Source: Salvator merianae
Lineage: Eukaryota; Chordata; Lepidosauria; Squamata; Teiidae
Assembly (NCBI GenBank): GCA_003586115.2
Contig: QVOM02000126.1
Span: 58,119,362 to 58,183,361, forward strand
DNA: 64,000 nucleotides
Reading direction: 5' to 3'
Positions 1 through 11,810 of this stretch are shown piece by piece; the stretch's first letter is position 1, and each line of letters starts with the position of its first letter. The notes under the pieces were generated by a model that saw nothing but the letters and a program-made list of their open reading frames with translations, had not been told where the DNA came from and did not search any database. The translations under genes and the position numbers were made by a program.

Positions 1-101
1 GCCCAGAAACAACTGGTGGCCACTGTGTGAGACAGGATGCTGGTCTAGATGGGCTGTGGCCTAATCCAGCAAGGTTCCCCTGATGTTCTTATGTTCTTAT
101 G
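1..101 (+). mobile_element. CR1-type LINE 3' end (truncated by window edge)
   Basis: The segment matches, in opposite orientation, the block at 17999-18100 (shared wording around 'gacaggatgctg' and 'gatccagcagggct'). It ends in a short octamer repeat, TTCTTATG twice, at about 86-101. Terminal octamer repeats are a CR1 LINE hallmark, so I read this as the last ~100 bp of a CR1-like element. The family is inferred from the tail and the second copy; a SINE sharing the tail is the alternative. Confidence 0.6.
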
Positions 102-1636
102 CTGCATTTTGGCACATCCCTAACAATCAGCAATTGCCGTCAATCACACTACGCTGAATAGGAGCCAGTGATTTTCTCCTCTGCAGCAAGATTTCTTCAT
201 TAAAATTATTTTATTTTGCTGTTTTAATTATTAGATTGTTTTAAAACATCATGATTTTTAAATTATAATTGCTTTTAAAAATATGTTGCAAGCCTATCTC
301 TGTTTTCTTTTTCTTTTTCCATTTCTTTTCTTTTCTTTTTTTTAGTTAAAGGCCATGGTTATATATTTTATAAATAAATAAAATATATAATAGTGGCAAT
401 TGCTGTTAAGACTAAAGCATGTCTTGTAGAATGGGTAAGTAGCTAGCACACCTTAAAAAGAAAGTGAAAGATTTCCTAATAGAAAATGCACCTTGTGGGA
501 AGTGGGAAAAAACTGAAAGCTAACAAAGTGGAAACTTGTAATTGAAACTTACTGTTCTACCTTTTTTTATATATATAAAATTGGTGCTTAGTTGCACGTA
601 TTCCCCCACTGCATTGTAAAATGCCAAAGCAATATTCCTAATGTATATCACCTGCTGCAAATAACACATTAAATTGTACCAAATGCAAGCATCACACATC
701 ATATTTATAAGGGGGTGGGGTGCTTCTTAAAATTATTTTACTCTTTTTTTTAGTGCTTGCCTTTTTCATGGAGACGGTGAAGTCCGTTTTGACCCCTTTT
801 AATATCAACCCTTCAAGGCAGCTGGGAAATTGCAATGCTAGAGCAAAGACACGCAAAGACGCCATTTCCCCTATTGTATTGACAATCAGCCTGACATAGT
901 TAAGATAGTTGAGTAGATCTGTATTGCTCGAGTTTTAAAAAATACATAATCATATTAAGTTCTCCAGTGGAAAGCATTTAAAAAAAACAAAAAAAAAACC
1001 TCTGTTCAAGATTGTAAAATGACCCACTTCTGATTTCAGCCTGACATTTTTATTGGGAATTTGAGTTATAACATGTTCAGATTCATTCCTCAGTGATTGG
1101 CTGTTGCAACTTCTTGCCAGTGCTTTATAGCTTTATGGGAAAGTATAGTGTTTAAAATGCCTTTAAATCTACAGGCTACTCTGGCTTCTGAATTAAAAAA
1201 AAAAAAAAGTTTCTCTTGACTTCTCAAAAATGCATAGCAAGAGCCCATGTTTACTTAAAAACATCTGCTCCAACCTTCTTGGTCTGACATTAAAAAAGAG
1301 AGAGAGAAGGCTGATGTTTTCCATACTTTCTCTCTGTTCTTTTGTGTCAAACAATAAAGGAGTGTAATTACTTTGGGTGAAACTCTGGCCTGCATCCAAG
1401 AACCACCAGTGCAGTCTCATGACTGGAAGGCAGGGGAAATCTGGACAAGACCCACTCTGCAAGATCCCGGGCAGTCTATATTGTCTCATTCTCCCCAAGG
1501 ATTCATACAACAAAACATCTGTGGGATGAAAATGCATATGATTGCATGAACTATTGCTGTGCTTCTTGACTGATATGTGAAAAGAGTAGGAAGATAATCT
1601 TACTTACAGCATTTGTTTCAGTTAAGGAGTTTGCTA
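102..1636. other. AT-rich non-coding DNA, no gene seen
   Basis: No exon-like frame or recognisable repeat core. There are A/T homopolymers (near 980 and 1195) and an AT-rich run near 355-390 that resembles the tail of a decayed retroelement. Confidence 0.5.
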
Positions 1637-1733
1637 TTGTATTATTTATTTGTTTAAAATATTTATATGCTGCTTCCCACTAAAATATAATCTCAAAGCA
1701 GTGGACAAAGAATGAAAACTAAAATCGTAATAG
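1637..1733 (-). mobile_element. LINE-type 3' end fragment
   Basis: A 'ttatttatttgtttaaaatatttat' type start is followed by 'ctgcttcccac' and 'tctcaaagcagtggacaaag'. This is the pattern seen again at 9032, 11312, 17255 and 59700: a reverse-complemented AATA-rich tail followed by a short conserved 3' end. Orientation is inferred from the tail position. Confidence 0.5.
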
Positions 1734-2850
1734 GTAGAGATGTAGCTGTGTTACTCTGATCAGTAAGTAACTCTTTTGACTCAGTGAATCCAAATGGTGA
1801 AAGGACTGCAGATTCAGGCCACGTCTCTGTTATGCAGCCAATAAGCCTTGGATGGGCACCCATCGGCCAGTCTACATGGTTTCTACCACTAAAGAGAATT
1901 GTGGAAGCTGGGGGAGACTAGGGTGTCTGTCAAAGGAGCCAAAATTTCAGGGTGCAACAAGCAATTCTCAGGTTACTACTTCAAGCACTGATGCAGAGCC
2001 TTGCTTTGGCAAAGCAGGCATGATTCACTGTAGGGGGTGCAGCACCTGTGCATGGAGGAAAAAGACGCGTTCCACATGCAGGTGCCTTTGCCAGCTTCTG
2101 TGAAGCTGAGATCAAAGTCAGTCTTGCAGCTTAATAGACTGAATGTGGGGATCCCAAATGGGTAGTACAGAATTTAATCAAACTGGCTTGGGGAAATGAC
2201 AACCCTTTCCACACTAGCCAGTATACCAGGCCCTAGAGCATACTAGGAGCCTGCCTTCCACACAATGGTGCAGAATAGCAGAGCCCTACCCCCATCGCCC
2301 ACCTTAGAATGATCAGTGCACACTGGACAAGAGCTATAGGGTGGGATACAGTGCCAAAATTGTGCCATATTCTGCCACACTGGCAAACTTATTAAAGGTA
2401 ATCCACAAGTGGACTACCGTTGGTATACTGGACCACAAAGGGTATGCAAACAGCACACCCCAATGGACTGGTATACCAGGCCTAGCACATTTTTGTCCAG
2501 GCACCCAGAAGCAGTGCCACTGAAAAGGCTCCAGTCATAAACCTTTTGTTCCTGGACTTTGAAACTGGACCTGGCCTTCAGAACAGAGCCCAGCCTTGCA
2601 TTCCAGCAGTCAGGACTTGGCTGTCCAAAATGCAACTGCTCTTAGAGTAGGCTATCAGTAACCCAGCCCACTGTGAGCCAATAACCCGGGCCACTGCAGC
2701 ACAGAATAGCCTGCACCATGTAGAAACAGGCAATGGTATGCAGCATGCACAGTACCCAAATCACCCTGCTCTCTTCTCCTGAGGGCAGAACAAAGCCAAG
2801 TCACAGGAGAGGACTATTGAGATGCCTTGAAATGTTTGTGATAAAACAAG
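1734..2850. other. Non-coding stretch, weak internal repetition
   Basis: No gene recognised. A phrase close to 'gtataccaggcc' occurs near 2221 and near 2471, about 250 bp apart, which may be remnants of a duplication. Short frames on both strands lack any recognisable domain. Confidence 0.4.
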
Positions 2851-3075
2851 GTGGGAGTAGCTATAGCTCAAGTGATATAGAAAATTGCATGGAAAACAAA
2901 GGACTACAGGTTCAATCCCCAGTCTCTCCCTAGAAGTAGGCAATGGCAAACTACTTCTGTGTTTTTACCAAGAAAAATGCATAAATCTCCCACAGAGGCA
3001 TCTATGCAGTCTAACAGGAGTCAAACCAGACTGAGTAGCATCCAACAGCAGTTCAAGGTGATATTGATGTAAGTT
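2851..3075 (+). mobile_element. tRNA-derived SINE
   Basis: The head carries a box A-like 'tagctcaagtgatatag' (2864-2880) and a box B-like 'ggttcaatccc' (2909-2919) at tRNA-like spacing. It is followed by the body phrase 'ggcaatggcaaactacttctg' and 'accaagaaaa'. The same body occurs at 30120-30360 and, reversed, at 13341-13493. This is a typical polymerase III SINE layout; the copy is diverged and has no clear target duplication. Confidence 0.7.
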
Positions 3076-6000
3076 GTTATTTGTTAACTAGTACATTAGC
3101 ACTTGAGTGCTTCACCACACCCCTTGCACTTTGCTTCCTTTCCATCCAAAGGCACTCAAAATTATTAGTCTTCAAAGCAAATTACAAGAAATCTAACTGT
3201 GGCAGACTTGTCCATGAAGACAACCTGGACATCTACAGCGGAAGATAAGCCAGGAAGACAACCAAAGTTTTCCATATTTATTTTTCCATCTTTTCCTGCA
3301 TGTTGCTTCAAGCTCATATACTTTCCCATTCACAGGCATTCCAATTAGAGGCGTGCAAAATTTGTTTCCCCTTCGCAGATTCGATTGAAGATTTCACAAT
3401 AATGGATATTCAAATCAAAAACACAGTTTTTCAATGTGCAAAACATTGCAAAAACCTTGAAATCAAATGCAAAAACTACTTTTTCGATGTTGCAGTTTGC
3501 TGGTCAACCAAATATGCAGGTTTTTGTTTCAATACTGAATCAAAAACGTGAATTGCAATGGCAACGGGGGCAACACCCAGTAAGGGCAAGAGACGTTACC
3601 ACCAGCAAAAAACAACAACAGAGGAGGCGTGGAAATGCTAGAATAGGCAGGCATATAAGAGCTCCCATGTAAAACACAATAATAATAATAATAATGATAA
3701 TAATATGCAAAATGAGACTATCCTGTGTACCCAAATAGTGGATTAATTAATTAACTCAGAAAACCACCTTCATTTCACCCAGCAGAAGCACACCAGAGCA
3801 GGCTATCTCTTCAGTATCAAACCATGCCATGCTACACAAACCCCAAGAAGTTCCACCTCAGTTATGCAATCAGATTGAAGACATGAAGGCAAGATCCACA
3901 TGGGGCCTTAAGGGTCAGTCGGGTGATACAGGGGCTGTACTTCTTTGTGCCTTGGTTGCACCATAAGAGAGCTCCCAGGTACCCCATAACCACTCTTTAG
4001 AGCTCTATTACAGTAGAACAATAGGGAGAGCTCTGACACTGCTTCCCATCATTCTCTTTGCCCATGCTGTCTGCACTTACCTGCTGACAGTGCTCCTTGT
4101 TTTGGAGCACAGGAAAATGACTGATTCCATGGCCACTTTCTGTGCTCTGTAGAAAGCTCTGGGTGGAAACATCAAACCGGGGAACATAACACCCCAGTTA
4201 GATGATCCTATTGGCAAGAGCAGCGGCAGGTGTGCGAATAACAGGTCTCCACTGCAATGACAGACAGCATGACAAATGAAGCTCACTCCAGAAGCCATCT
4301 TCATTTATGGGCAGGTTCTGCCACAAGGAGAAACCCTCCTGAGAGACTGCTGTCTCTAGAGCCCCTGCTAGGTGTAACAGAAGGAGTTCTGAACAAATCA
4401 GGTTCTTTTGAATGGGGAAAAAAAAATCTGTCTTGCAGAGCGTATATATGGGTGGGTGGCAGTCTAAGTATTTGTTATTAAAATAATCTTTACTCATAGG
4501 CCTGAGTAATTGTTGCAGTGCTGTGCTTAGATATAAATCCTATAAGCAGCTGCTATATGAGACAAGCTTCCATTCATACACCCACATCAATATTAAACCT
4601 AACCTCTAAAGCTGTTCCTGCGCCACATAAATATGAGTTTGGTTTTATGGCACTTGCAAAGAAAGCAAAGAGTTACACATTCAATCAACCTTTCCCAAAC
4701 TTCACTTACAGCGGGATCAGTGCAAACATAAAGGAACATGCAACACTATGAAGCTGTTTATACCCTTTAATATTATAAGTCAACTTTTGTCATAAATCTT
4801 CTGTCTTGATGGTGCATAGCTGTGGCATGAGCTCATGCCCTTTCTGATTCCTTCTTTCTTATTACCCTTCACAAACTGAGTGATGTGTGAGTTCCTGTCA
4901 TGGTGCTGACTCTATTACAAAGTGCAAAGGTAATTTACATCCCCATATTGGTCAAGCAGCTTATAAAGAACCAACACTGGGAGGCACCCTGTTCTCCTCA
5001 GTTGATACTGGAAAAAGAGAGAGAGAGGAAAGAGAGAGAAAGGCACTCGAAAGTGGATTATTATGGGATAGCATGAGATTCTTCCTTCCCAGAAATAAAT
5101 CACAGATTCATTTCATTCAAAATTCATTTCTTGCATATCCTTATAGGATTTTCCTGGCCCATTGTCATTGCCATTCATCTGGTTACCTTTTATACAAGGA
5201 CGGCCTCCACATTTTGGATGTGAGAACATTGTCCTACCATCCCGCTTAGGAGCTTTACTATGCAGACTTGAATTTTCTAGGGATACATCCCACAGCATCA
5301 CCTCTGAGTCCAGTGGATGGTCTTTTATACTGCCTGTGAACATTTAGGGACAAACATATCTGAGTAGTTTGGTCTGTATTTTTCCATTGAGGAGGCTAAG
5401 GCTTCCTCCAGATGTCACTTACTTATTCCATTATTTACCAATTTACCAGATTACTGTGTTACCGAAATTGCAGCATATTGTACATACTTGTTATTGCTAT
5501 TTCATGCTTCAGCTTTTTCCACTGCAAGATTTCATTGTCACATGGGCAAGACCCTCCCATCAGCGCCAGTGCTCACAATTGGTCAATTTATATTCCGTCC
5601 CACTAATTATTATTGGCTTGTCTTGCATCCTCAATACACTTATTCCTGCCCCTTATATGGCTACCTTAACCTCTGAGTGACTTTATAATTGGAGCAGGAT
5701 TGTTTATTTATAAATAATAATATTAAATTGCAAGGCATTTTTTTAATGTATTTGTTAAATAAATAAGGTATGGTGTTTTTTCAAATTATGAATTTGTTGT
5801 TCTTTCATCCTATTTATTTTTGGGGGGCAGTGAATTTTAGCACTTAAAGTTGAATTTAGTTTTTCATCTTCTGCTGCTGACACATTTTGTTTTGCACCCT
5901 GGAAATCGCTGCATCGACCAAGTTACCAAGTTACTTTTCTAGGCTACGGCTTGGGCAGTTACTTTTTGTTTTGATGAAATATTGCTGCATGTTGTGGTAA

Positions 6001-6740
6001 ACAAGCTTCCAAGACAAATATTTCACTCAACGAGGGGGGTGATGCTGTTTGAGTTTAACTGGACTAATGTGGTTGGCTAATCAAAAATATCAATTCACCA
6101 ATAGCATTATGCTCAGTACTTTTGGGTAGCAACAGCTCACATACCAGATTACCATGCAGAACTCTTACCAGTTCTCAGCACAGTAGTCCAGACAGAGCTG
6201 TACTTATGGAATAACAGAATATTCCACTATGATAAAAAATAATGATAATCCAGTAAATTGGGTCTATATTCCAGAACTGTATCAGAAGCACCATGATCCT
6301 GTTTAGCAAATCATGTATAATTATGAAATAATTGTGAGTTTTTGACCCCTTCTAGATGCAGCCTTAACCTGAATATGAAAAGGTCACAAAGCAGGATCAC
6401 AGTACAGACTTAATGACAATTTTAGTGTGCACATCTGTGTACCTTCCAATCCTCAGTTTGCTCTGAGAATCCCTTCCTTCCCCTATCTAACTGACATTTC
6501 TAGCCCCTCCCAATGTCACATGATAATTGGTCATTTCCCCCATTACTCTATTTTTTTCAAATTCCTCATGCACACCTTTCAGCCATTCCCCTGCCTGCTA
6601 AATTCTGCATTCATAATTTGCTAACTCCTTTCTTCCTAGCACTCAACCAAAACCACTGGATAATTGGCCACTGGATATGAAATCCCCACCTGTTTGCTGA
6701 ATCAGTTTCCAATTCCTTACCTGCCAGGGTTTTTTGCTTG
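3076..6740. other. Non-coding stretch with (AAT)n at 3678-3705
   Basis: No host exon recognised. A trinucleotide AAT run sits at 3678-3705. The segment around 3343-3545 resembles the hAT-type termini seen at 20880 and 34309, but no matching right end was found. The remainder is AT-rich unique-looking DNA with only short frames. Confidence 0.4.
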
Positions 6741-7167
6741 TTCTGAAACTCAAGTCTCTCTCTCACAACTCCTTGTTATTATAAAAGGTCTAGTGTGCTT
6801 TTCTAATTTAAAGAAAGCAGGATAGGAGTTACTTTTGCAGATCTCTTTGAGTTCAAAGTTCCCAGTGCCAGCAAGAGCTCAGTGGTGCCACTCCCTCCCT
6901 GTCTGATTGCCCCATGCCTTCAAGCCAAGGCTGTGAAACGAAATCATTCTGAAACTTAAGTCTCTCTCTCAACATTCCTCATTATTATACAAGTACATTT
7001 CTAAAAGAAGACAGGATAGGATTGATTGATTGATTGATTGATTGATTTTAGTTTCACTTTCAGCTTCCTTCGATCTGTTTGAGTTCAAAAGTTCCCTGTG
7101 CCAGCAAGAGCTCGCTGGTGTCCCTCCCTCCCTGTCTGATTGTCCCATGGGTTCCTTCAAGGCTGTG
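6741..7167. repeat. Tandem duplication of a ~206-bp unit
   Basis: Copy A (6741-6946) and copy B (6947 to about 7167) both start 'ttctgaaact' and share in order 'aagtctctctctca', 'tattata', 'caggatagga', 'tttgagttcaaa', 'gtgccagcaagagctc', 'ccctccctgtctgattg' and 'aaggctgtg'. Copy B additionally holds an (ATTG)n tract at 7021-7047. Divergence between copies shows the duplication is not recent. No coding frame spans the unit; the shared ATTATA and downstream GATTGG would be compatible with a regulatory or LTR origin, but that is speculative. Confidence 0.8.
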
Positions 7168-9031
7168 ATTGGTGGAGGCACTTTTCACTCACTTCTAAGG
7201 TGACCTGAGAGCTCTTTTCTCCCAGCTGTTGAAGAGTCATCTCATTGCAGGCTTGGAGGTGGGATAAGGTGAATCTTCTTATTTCCTGTTTGGCCCCCTC
7301 AGGTCAAATTCACCCAGAAGGTGACTGAAATAGCTAGTCTGAACACACCCCTATTCCTGCATGCATGGATGTACACACACACGCACACCAAAAGAGACAG
7401 CTGAGAGACAGTTGTGCTTTCAATAAAGAGAAGGTCTGTCCACCAATCACAGCACCTAGCAGTGTGTAAAGTCCTTGCAACACTACATGGAGAAAAGGAG
7501 TTTGATGAGTGGGGAAAAAAAACACTTAGCAGCTCAGAGCCCAAAATAAGGCCCAGTGCAGAAAGGACTTCAGGGGCTTTCTCTTCCTGCACATATAGAT
7601 ACATATAAGTGCACTTTTATAAACTAGACTTTTATTTATTTTGGTAGCATGCCAGACAGATATATTTACATGCTTCCTACTTTCGGAAGCAAGAATTATC
7701 TAATAACTCACCATTTTTAATTTTGTTAAAAAAAACACAGAACATTAATCCATTATGACTTACTTTCAATGCCTTCCTTCCACTAGCATCTTGTTTTGAA
7801 CCCAGATAAGTTTGGCTGCAGTTTATCACATATTATGATTCCAAGATAGGTCACAACAACCCAGAGCCCAAAGCGGGGAGCTGCAAAAAGTAATTATATT
7901 ACTTTGCTTCCATTGAGTGCCCAAATGCACTGTGTGTGTGCAAGTTCTGAAACTGGACTTGTATTATTAGTCTGTGGCTGCAGAGCAGCCTGTGAAAACT
8001 ACTCCTGACAATTATCTTTGAAGCGGGGAAAGAGAAGTGTGGGGGGAGACTTTTCTGTTTTCTTTTTTCCACAGCTTTAATTTGCATAGCACGTCAAAAC
8101 CACCCGCAATATTTTTAATCACATAGCACATCACTAAACTGCCAGTGTGGTGAGACTCTCTTGGTGCTGAACGAATGCCAGACCAGAAAGCAAAGAAGGT
8201 TCTCTTGTGTTCTGCCAAATCAGAGTTTCAAAAGGTGGCACTAACAAGTCGTGATATGATCCTCATTCTGTGGTCCAGAATCTCAAAGGCATCTTCTCAT
8301 CTCACCATGTTCCTCCTGACTGTTATTTTTAGAAAGTTTCAACCTGGTGACTACAGGAGCTTATTCATTCAGTACCAAACTTGCAAAGAATTTGGGTAAA
8401 TGCTTGGGGCTGTTCCCATGAAGTCATCTACAATGTGCTCAGATGTTTGTGCCTATGTTTCTACTCCTCTAATTTGTGTTCAAGTAGGGTTTTTGGCAAT
8501 TTTTGCAAATATGCCATTGGCATGAGTTTGATCCTGGGCCAGAATAAGCATTCTGGTGGCTGTCGCAGACATGGGCTTGGGATGGGAAAGAAATGATAAA
8601 CTAGTAGCTATACTGGAATTAGTGATTCCTAGGGGATAGCACCAAGAAAAAGCTAGAGACACCTACTGTCTCCAGTCTGTTCACTTTCCCAGGTTAGGTT
8701 ACAGAGAAGAGGAAAGGGCAGGACTTTGTGATTGCCTGTCTGCATGGCCCACATGTTTACATGCAAATAAGAATTTGTGTGAGAATTTCTTCATCCAGAC
8801 TTATTGTATGTTTTACCATTTTGTTTTGTTTCCTCCCGCCAGGACGGAATAAGCTAGAGATGCTTCTGTTTATTGCAAGCCGATTCTTCTGGGATTCTTT
8901 TCATCTCAAGTGTTCACTATCATTCAACACCCCCCTCCCAAACTTTCTGTATTTGGAATTTTTAAAAAAAATATGCATAATTCCAGGCTCTTGAGTGTAA
9001 TGAACCCCCAAAATAGAAAGAACAGGAAATA
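7168..9031. other. Non-coding stretch, no repeat recognised
   Basis: I see no supported gene. A short AC-rich run sits at about 7373-7388. Frames are below 105 codons and lack recognisable domains. Confidence 0.4.
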
Positions 9032-9108
9032 ATATATATTTATTTGCCTCATTTTTGCCCTGCCCATAAATCTGTAAAGGCTCTCAGAATAGCTTACAAA
9101 ATGTGCTG
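9032..9108 (-). mobile_element. LINE-type 3' end fragment
   Basis: The tail-like 'atatatttatttgcc' is followed by 'ccctgcccataaa' and 'ctctcagaatagcttacaaa', the same architecture as the better preserved copies at 11312 and 17255. Strongly diverged. Confidence 0.45.
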
Positions 9109-10888
9109 CTAGACAAGACCTTGCTCTCAGGTTTATGACCTAAAAAGACATGACACACAAGGACAAAATGGGGGGGGGGGAGACCCTTTGTGGTCAGGAC
9201 AGAAGGAAGACCCTGCAGTCCAATCCTCTCTCCCTGTTCTGCAGCCTGATGATGGAATGGTTGTTTTCAAGGTAGTTGAGGAAGAAGACTCAGACTGTGT
9301 TCAGTCATAGCAAAAGGGGCACCGCAGAGACACCTCAAAGAGACAGTGTCGGGTCCTCATGTCCCCAACCTTCTCTCATCCATCTTTTCTAGCCTAGAAT
9401 GTTAATAAGGGGCAGGGGGACAGACAGGTATGTGAACAATCCCGTCTCAGAGCCTTCAATAAGATACTTCAGAGATGCTTCATTTTTGTGGTGTCTGATC
9501 ATAGCCTAGTTGTCTGGGCTAACAATAGACAAGCTCTTTCAGCCAACACCCAGGGCAAGTGGGAGTTGTGCTGGGTACATAGCATTCATCTCACTGCAGC
9601 TCTTGCTTGTTAGAAATTCCCCTCACAGCAACAAAGTTCCTATCCAGGTTGCTTTTCACTGCACCAAACGTATGCCCAAAAGTTGGTCTTTTTGAGTGTA
9701 ACAAACAGCAGCCCAAACAGGAAGAGGCCTGCTGAGTAGCTTCTAAACTCCTTCCCTGTCCATTCACATGGTGAGGAGCAATTCAGGGCCATGGAATCCA
9801 CCCCAGAAGTCAGATATCACAGCCTATTGGTAATCCACACACAAAACAGGGTGGGGAAAGCACATGGGGCAGCCCCCAAAGTGCCCAGATGTATGGACAC
9901 CCAGCCCCTGGATTGACCCCTTGAGCATCTCAAGTCACCATGTGACTGCAGCCTAAGAGTCAAGAAATACAAAAGCAAACAGAGGAAAATCATCCAAGGA
10001 GCAGTCACCTGACTGAGTTCCTGTTTCACATAATGCTTCAGTGGCTGCGGTCACACCAACATGATAGTCCATCTTAGGATGGACTGGGAACTCAAACTGT
10101 TTAGGCCTGTTCACATCTACCTTAGGATGGGGGCAAGGCAAGGTGGCTCTGGGAGCAGCACAACCATATCACTGCCAGCAATAGGTGAGCAAGGACATGC
10201 CAGGCAGGCCAATTAGGGTCTCCCTCTCATGCTATGAGCCCCAGAGCCTGTTGGTTGCTCTCCAACCTGCTGTTGTGTGCAGTGGAACACCCTTCCCTGG
10301 ACAAGATGGCTCTGTGAGTGGCACAGCCAGACTTGGCCAGCTCAAGTTGCCCCTCCAGTTCTGGGCATCAGAGCCTTCTGGGTACCCTCCACACTGCTGT
10401 TTTGCTGGGCAGAGACCAGCAGCCCTTCTCCTCCATTACTTGTAGCTGAAATGGTCTCAGTATGGGGATTATCCAAATGCAGAATTGTCCCGATCGGGGC
10501 AAGAAAGTCTCCCCCAAAAAACGGAAACACACTTTGGCATCTGATCTCTGAAGATAGAGAACTGCCTCAATTCTGCCTCAATTCTGATTAAATGTAAGGT
10601 ATGAGTGAATTCATGTGTGCAATAATTTACACTTTAACAGAATTTAGAATCCTAGTATAAGGGAGCTCCCTATATAGCTAAACTGTCTCTCACAAGCAGC
10701 AGTGGAGAATTATTTTCACTACCCAATACTGCTGTTGAAGTATGAGTTAGCTGTTCATCTGACGTAAGAGCTAAGGTAAGATTCAGCTGCTTTTGTACAT
10801 AAAAATACACTGGATAGGGAGGTGCCATCTTATTGTTTATTTCATGGAGTACCTGGCCTGGACCACCCCTCAAACACAGAATGTCTTC
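9109..10888. other. Non-coding stretch with a short hairpin
   Basis: No gene recognised. A G run lies at about 9171-9181. A perfect 8-bp hairpin (AGTCCATC / GATGGACT, loop TTAG) lies at 10066-10085 and may mark a decayed MITE. Frames overlap on both strands without domain similarity. Confidence 0.4.
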
Positions 10889-11218
10889 CAGCGGCGTAGC
10901 TATATGTTCCGCCACCCGGGGCAGACCGAACGGCGACAGCTGAGCAGGACGCCCCGCCCTGCAGGACGCCCCGCCCTGCAGCTGCCTACTCCCGCTGCCG
11001 CCGTGATGATGGCCGCGCGCGCGCACGCCAGCCGGCACGGTGAGCGAGCGAGCGAGCGGCGGGCGGGGCGAGCGAGCGGCGGACGTGCCGGTAAGCCGCC
11101 TAAAGGCAAACCGGACGCAGGGCGGGCGGGAGGGCCCAGCTCAAAGGCGGGCGCCGCCCCCAACAAGGCGCCGCCTGGTGCGCACCGCCCCCCGCGCACC
11201 CCCCTTGCTACGCCAGTG
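10889..11218. mobile_element. Non-autonomous hAT-type element, CpG-rich
   Basis: The element begins CAGCGGCGTAGC and ends GCTACGCCAGTG, near-perfect terminal inverted repeats (one mismatch over 12 bp). It is flanked by identical 8-bp sequences ATGTCTTC at 10881-10888 and 11219-11226. An 8-bp target duplication with CAG...CTG-like ends is characteristic of hAT transposons. At 330 bp it has no room for a transposase. The interior is extremely GC- and CpG-rich compared with the surrounding AT-rich DNA. It includes a 17-bp direct duplication (GGACGCCCCGCCCTGCA, twice near 10947-10980) and GAGC-rich runs near 11040-11090. Confidence 0.85.
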
Positions 11219-11311
11219 ATGTCTTCCAATACAGAACTGCCCTCAGTATAGAAGGAAGACATTGCTACACCCTTGATGGCAATACTGATGGTGTCAGTAT
11301 CACCAGGCAGC

Positions 11312-11323
11312 TTTTATTTATTT

Positions 11324-11360
<37 letters not shown>

Positions 11361-11810
11361 CGGACAGACGGACAGATAGATAGATATAGATATTATTCCA
11401 CCCTACAGCCCAAGGTCTCAGGGCAGATCACAATAAAATCACTATAAAAATAGATAAAATGCACTAGCTAAGTGCCTGCAATGGGAGGGGAATGCTGTTG
11501 CCTCAGCCAAAGGCCAAGGTAAAGAGGTATATCTTTACCTGTCATCTAAATACATATAAAGAAAGTGGCTGATGCACCTCAGAGGGGAGACTGTTCCATA
11601 GTCTGGGGGCTATCACTGAGAAGGCTCTCCCACATGTTGTTGCCCCTTAACTGCTGAAGGGGGTGGCGCCACCAAGAGGGCTTCACAACAGACTTTAGGA
11701 TATGAGCAGGTCTATATGGGAGGAGATATTTAGAGCCCAACCTCTTTAGGGCCTTATAGGTTAACATTAATACCTTGAACTAGGTTTGGCAAAGAACAAG
11801 CAACCAATGC
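11312..11810 (-). mobile_element. LINE 3' region (CR1/L2-like)
   Basis: Read on the minus strand, this is a LINE 3' untranslated region ending in an AATA-type tail at 11312-11323. The phrase 'caaggtctcagggcagatcacaa' (plus strand, ~11411-11432) is the conserved 3' end. Further in are 'gagactgttccatag', 'ctgagaaggctctccca' and 'gccttataggttaacat', which recur in this class of squamate LINE tails (recognised from general knowledge, not searched). A tetranucleotide array has expanded in the tail. Confidence 0.6.
11324..11392. repeat. (AGAT)n/(GGAC)n microsatellite
   Basis: GATA-type tetranucleotide repeats, interrupted by a variant CGGA/CAGA block, sit directly in the tail of the LINE fragment. 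Such tails commonly seed microsatellites. Confidence 0.9.

Noticed and set aside
3343..3545. Possible third hAT-type element starting 'ttagaggcgtgcaaaatttg'
   Set aside because: The left end only loosely matches TAGGGATGTGCACGAAA, and no inverted right end or 8-bp duplication was found.
10793..11251. 152-codon plus and 120-codon minus frames rich in Arg/Gly/Ala/Pro
   Set aside because: They are produced by the GC-rich hAT-type element; stop codons are rare in such composition on both strands.
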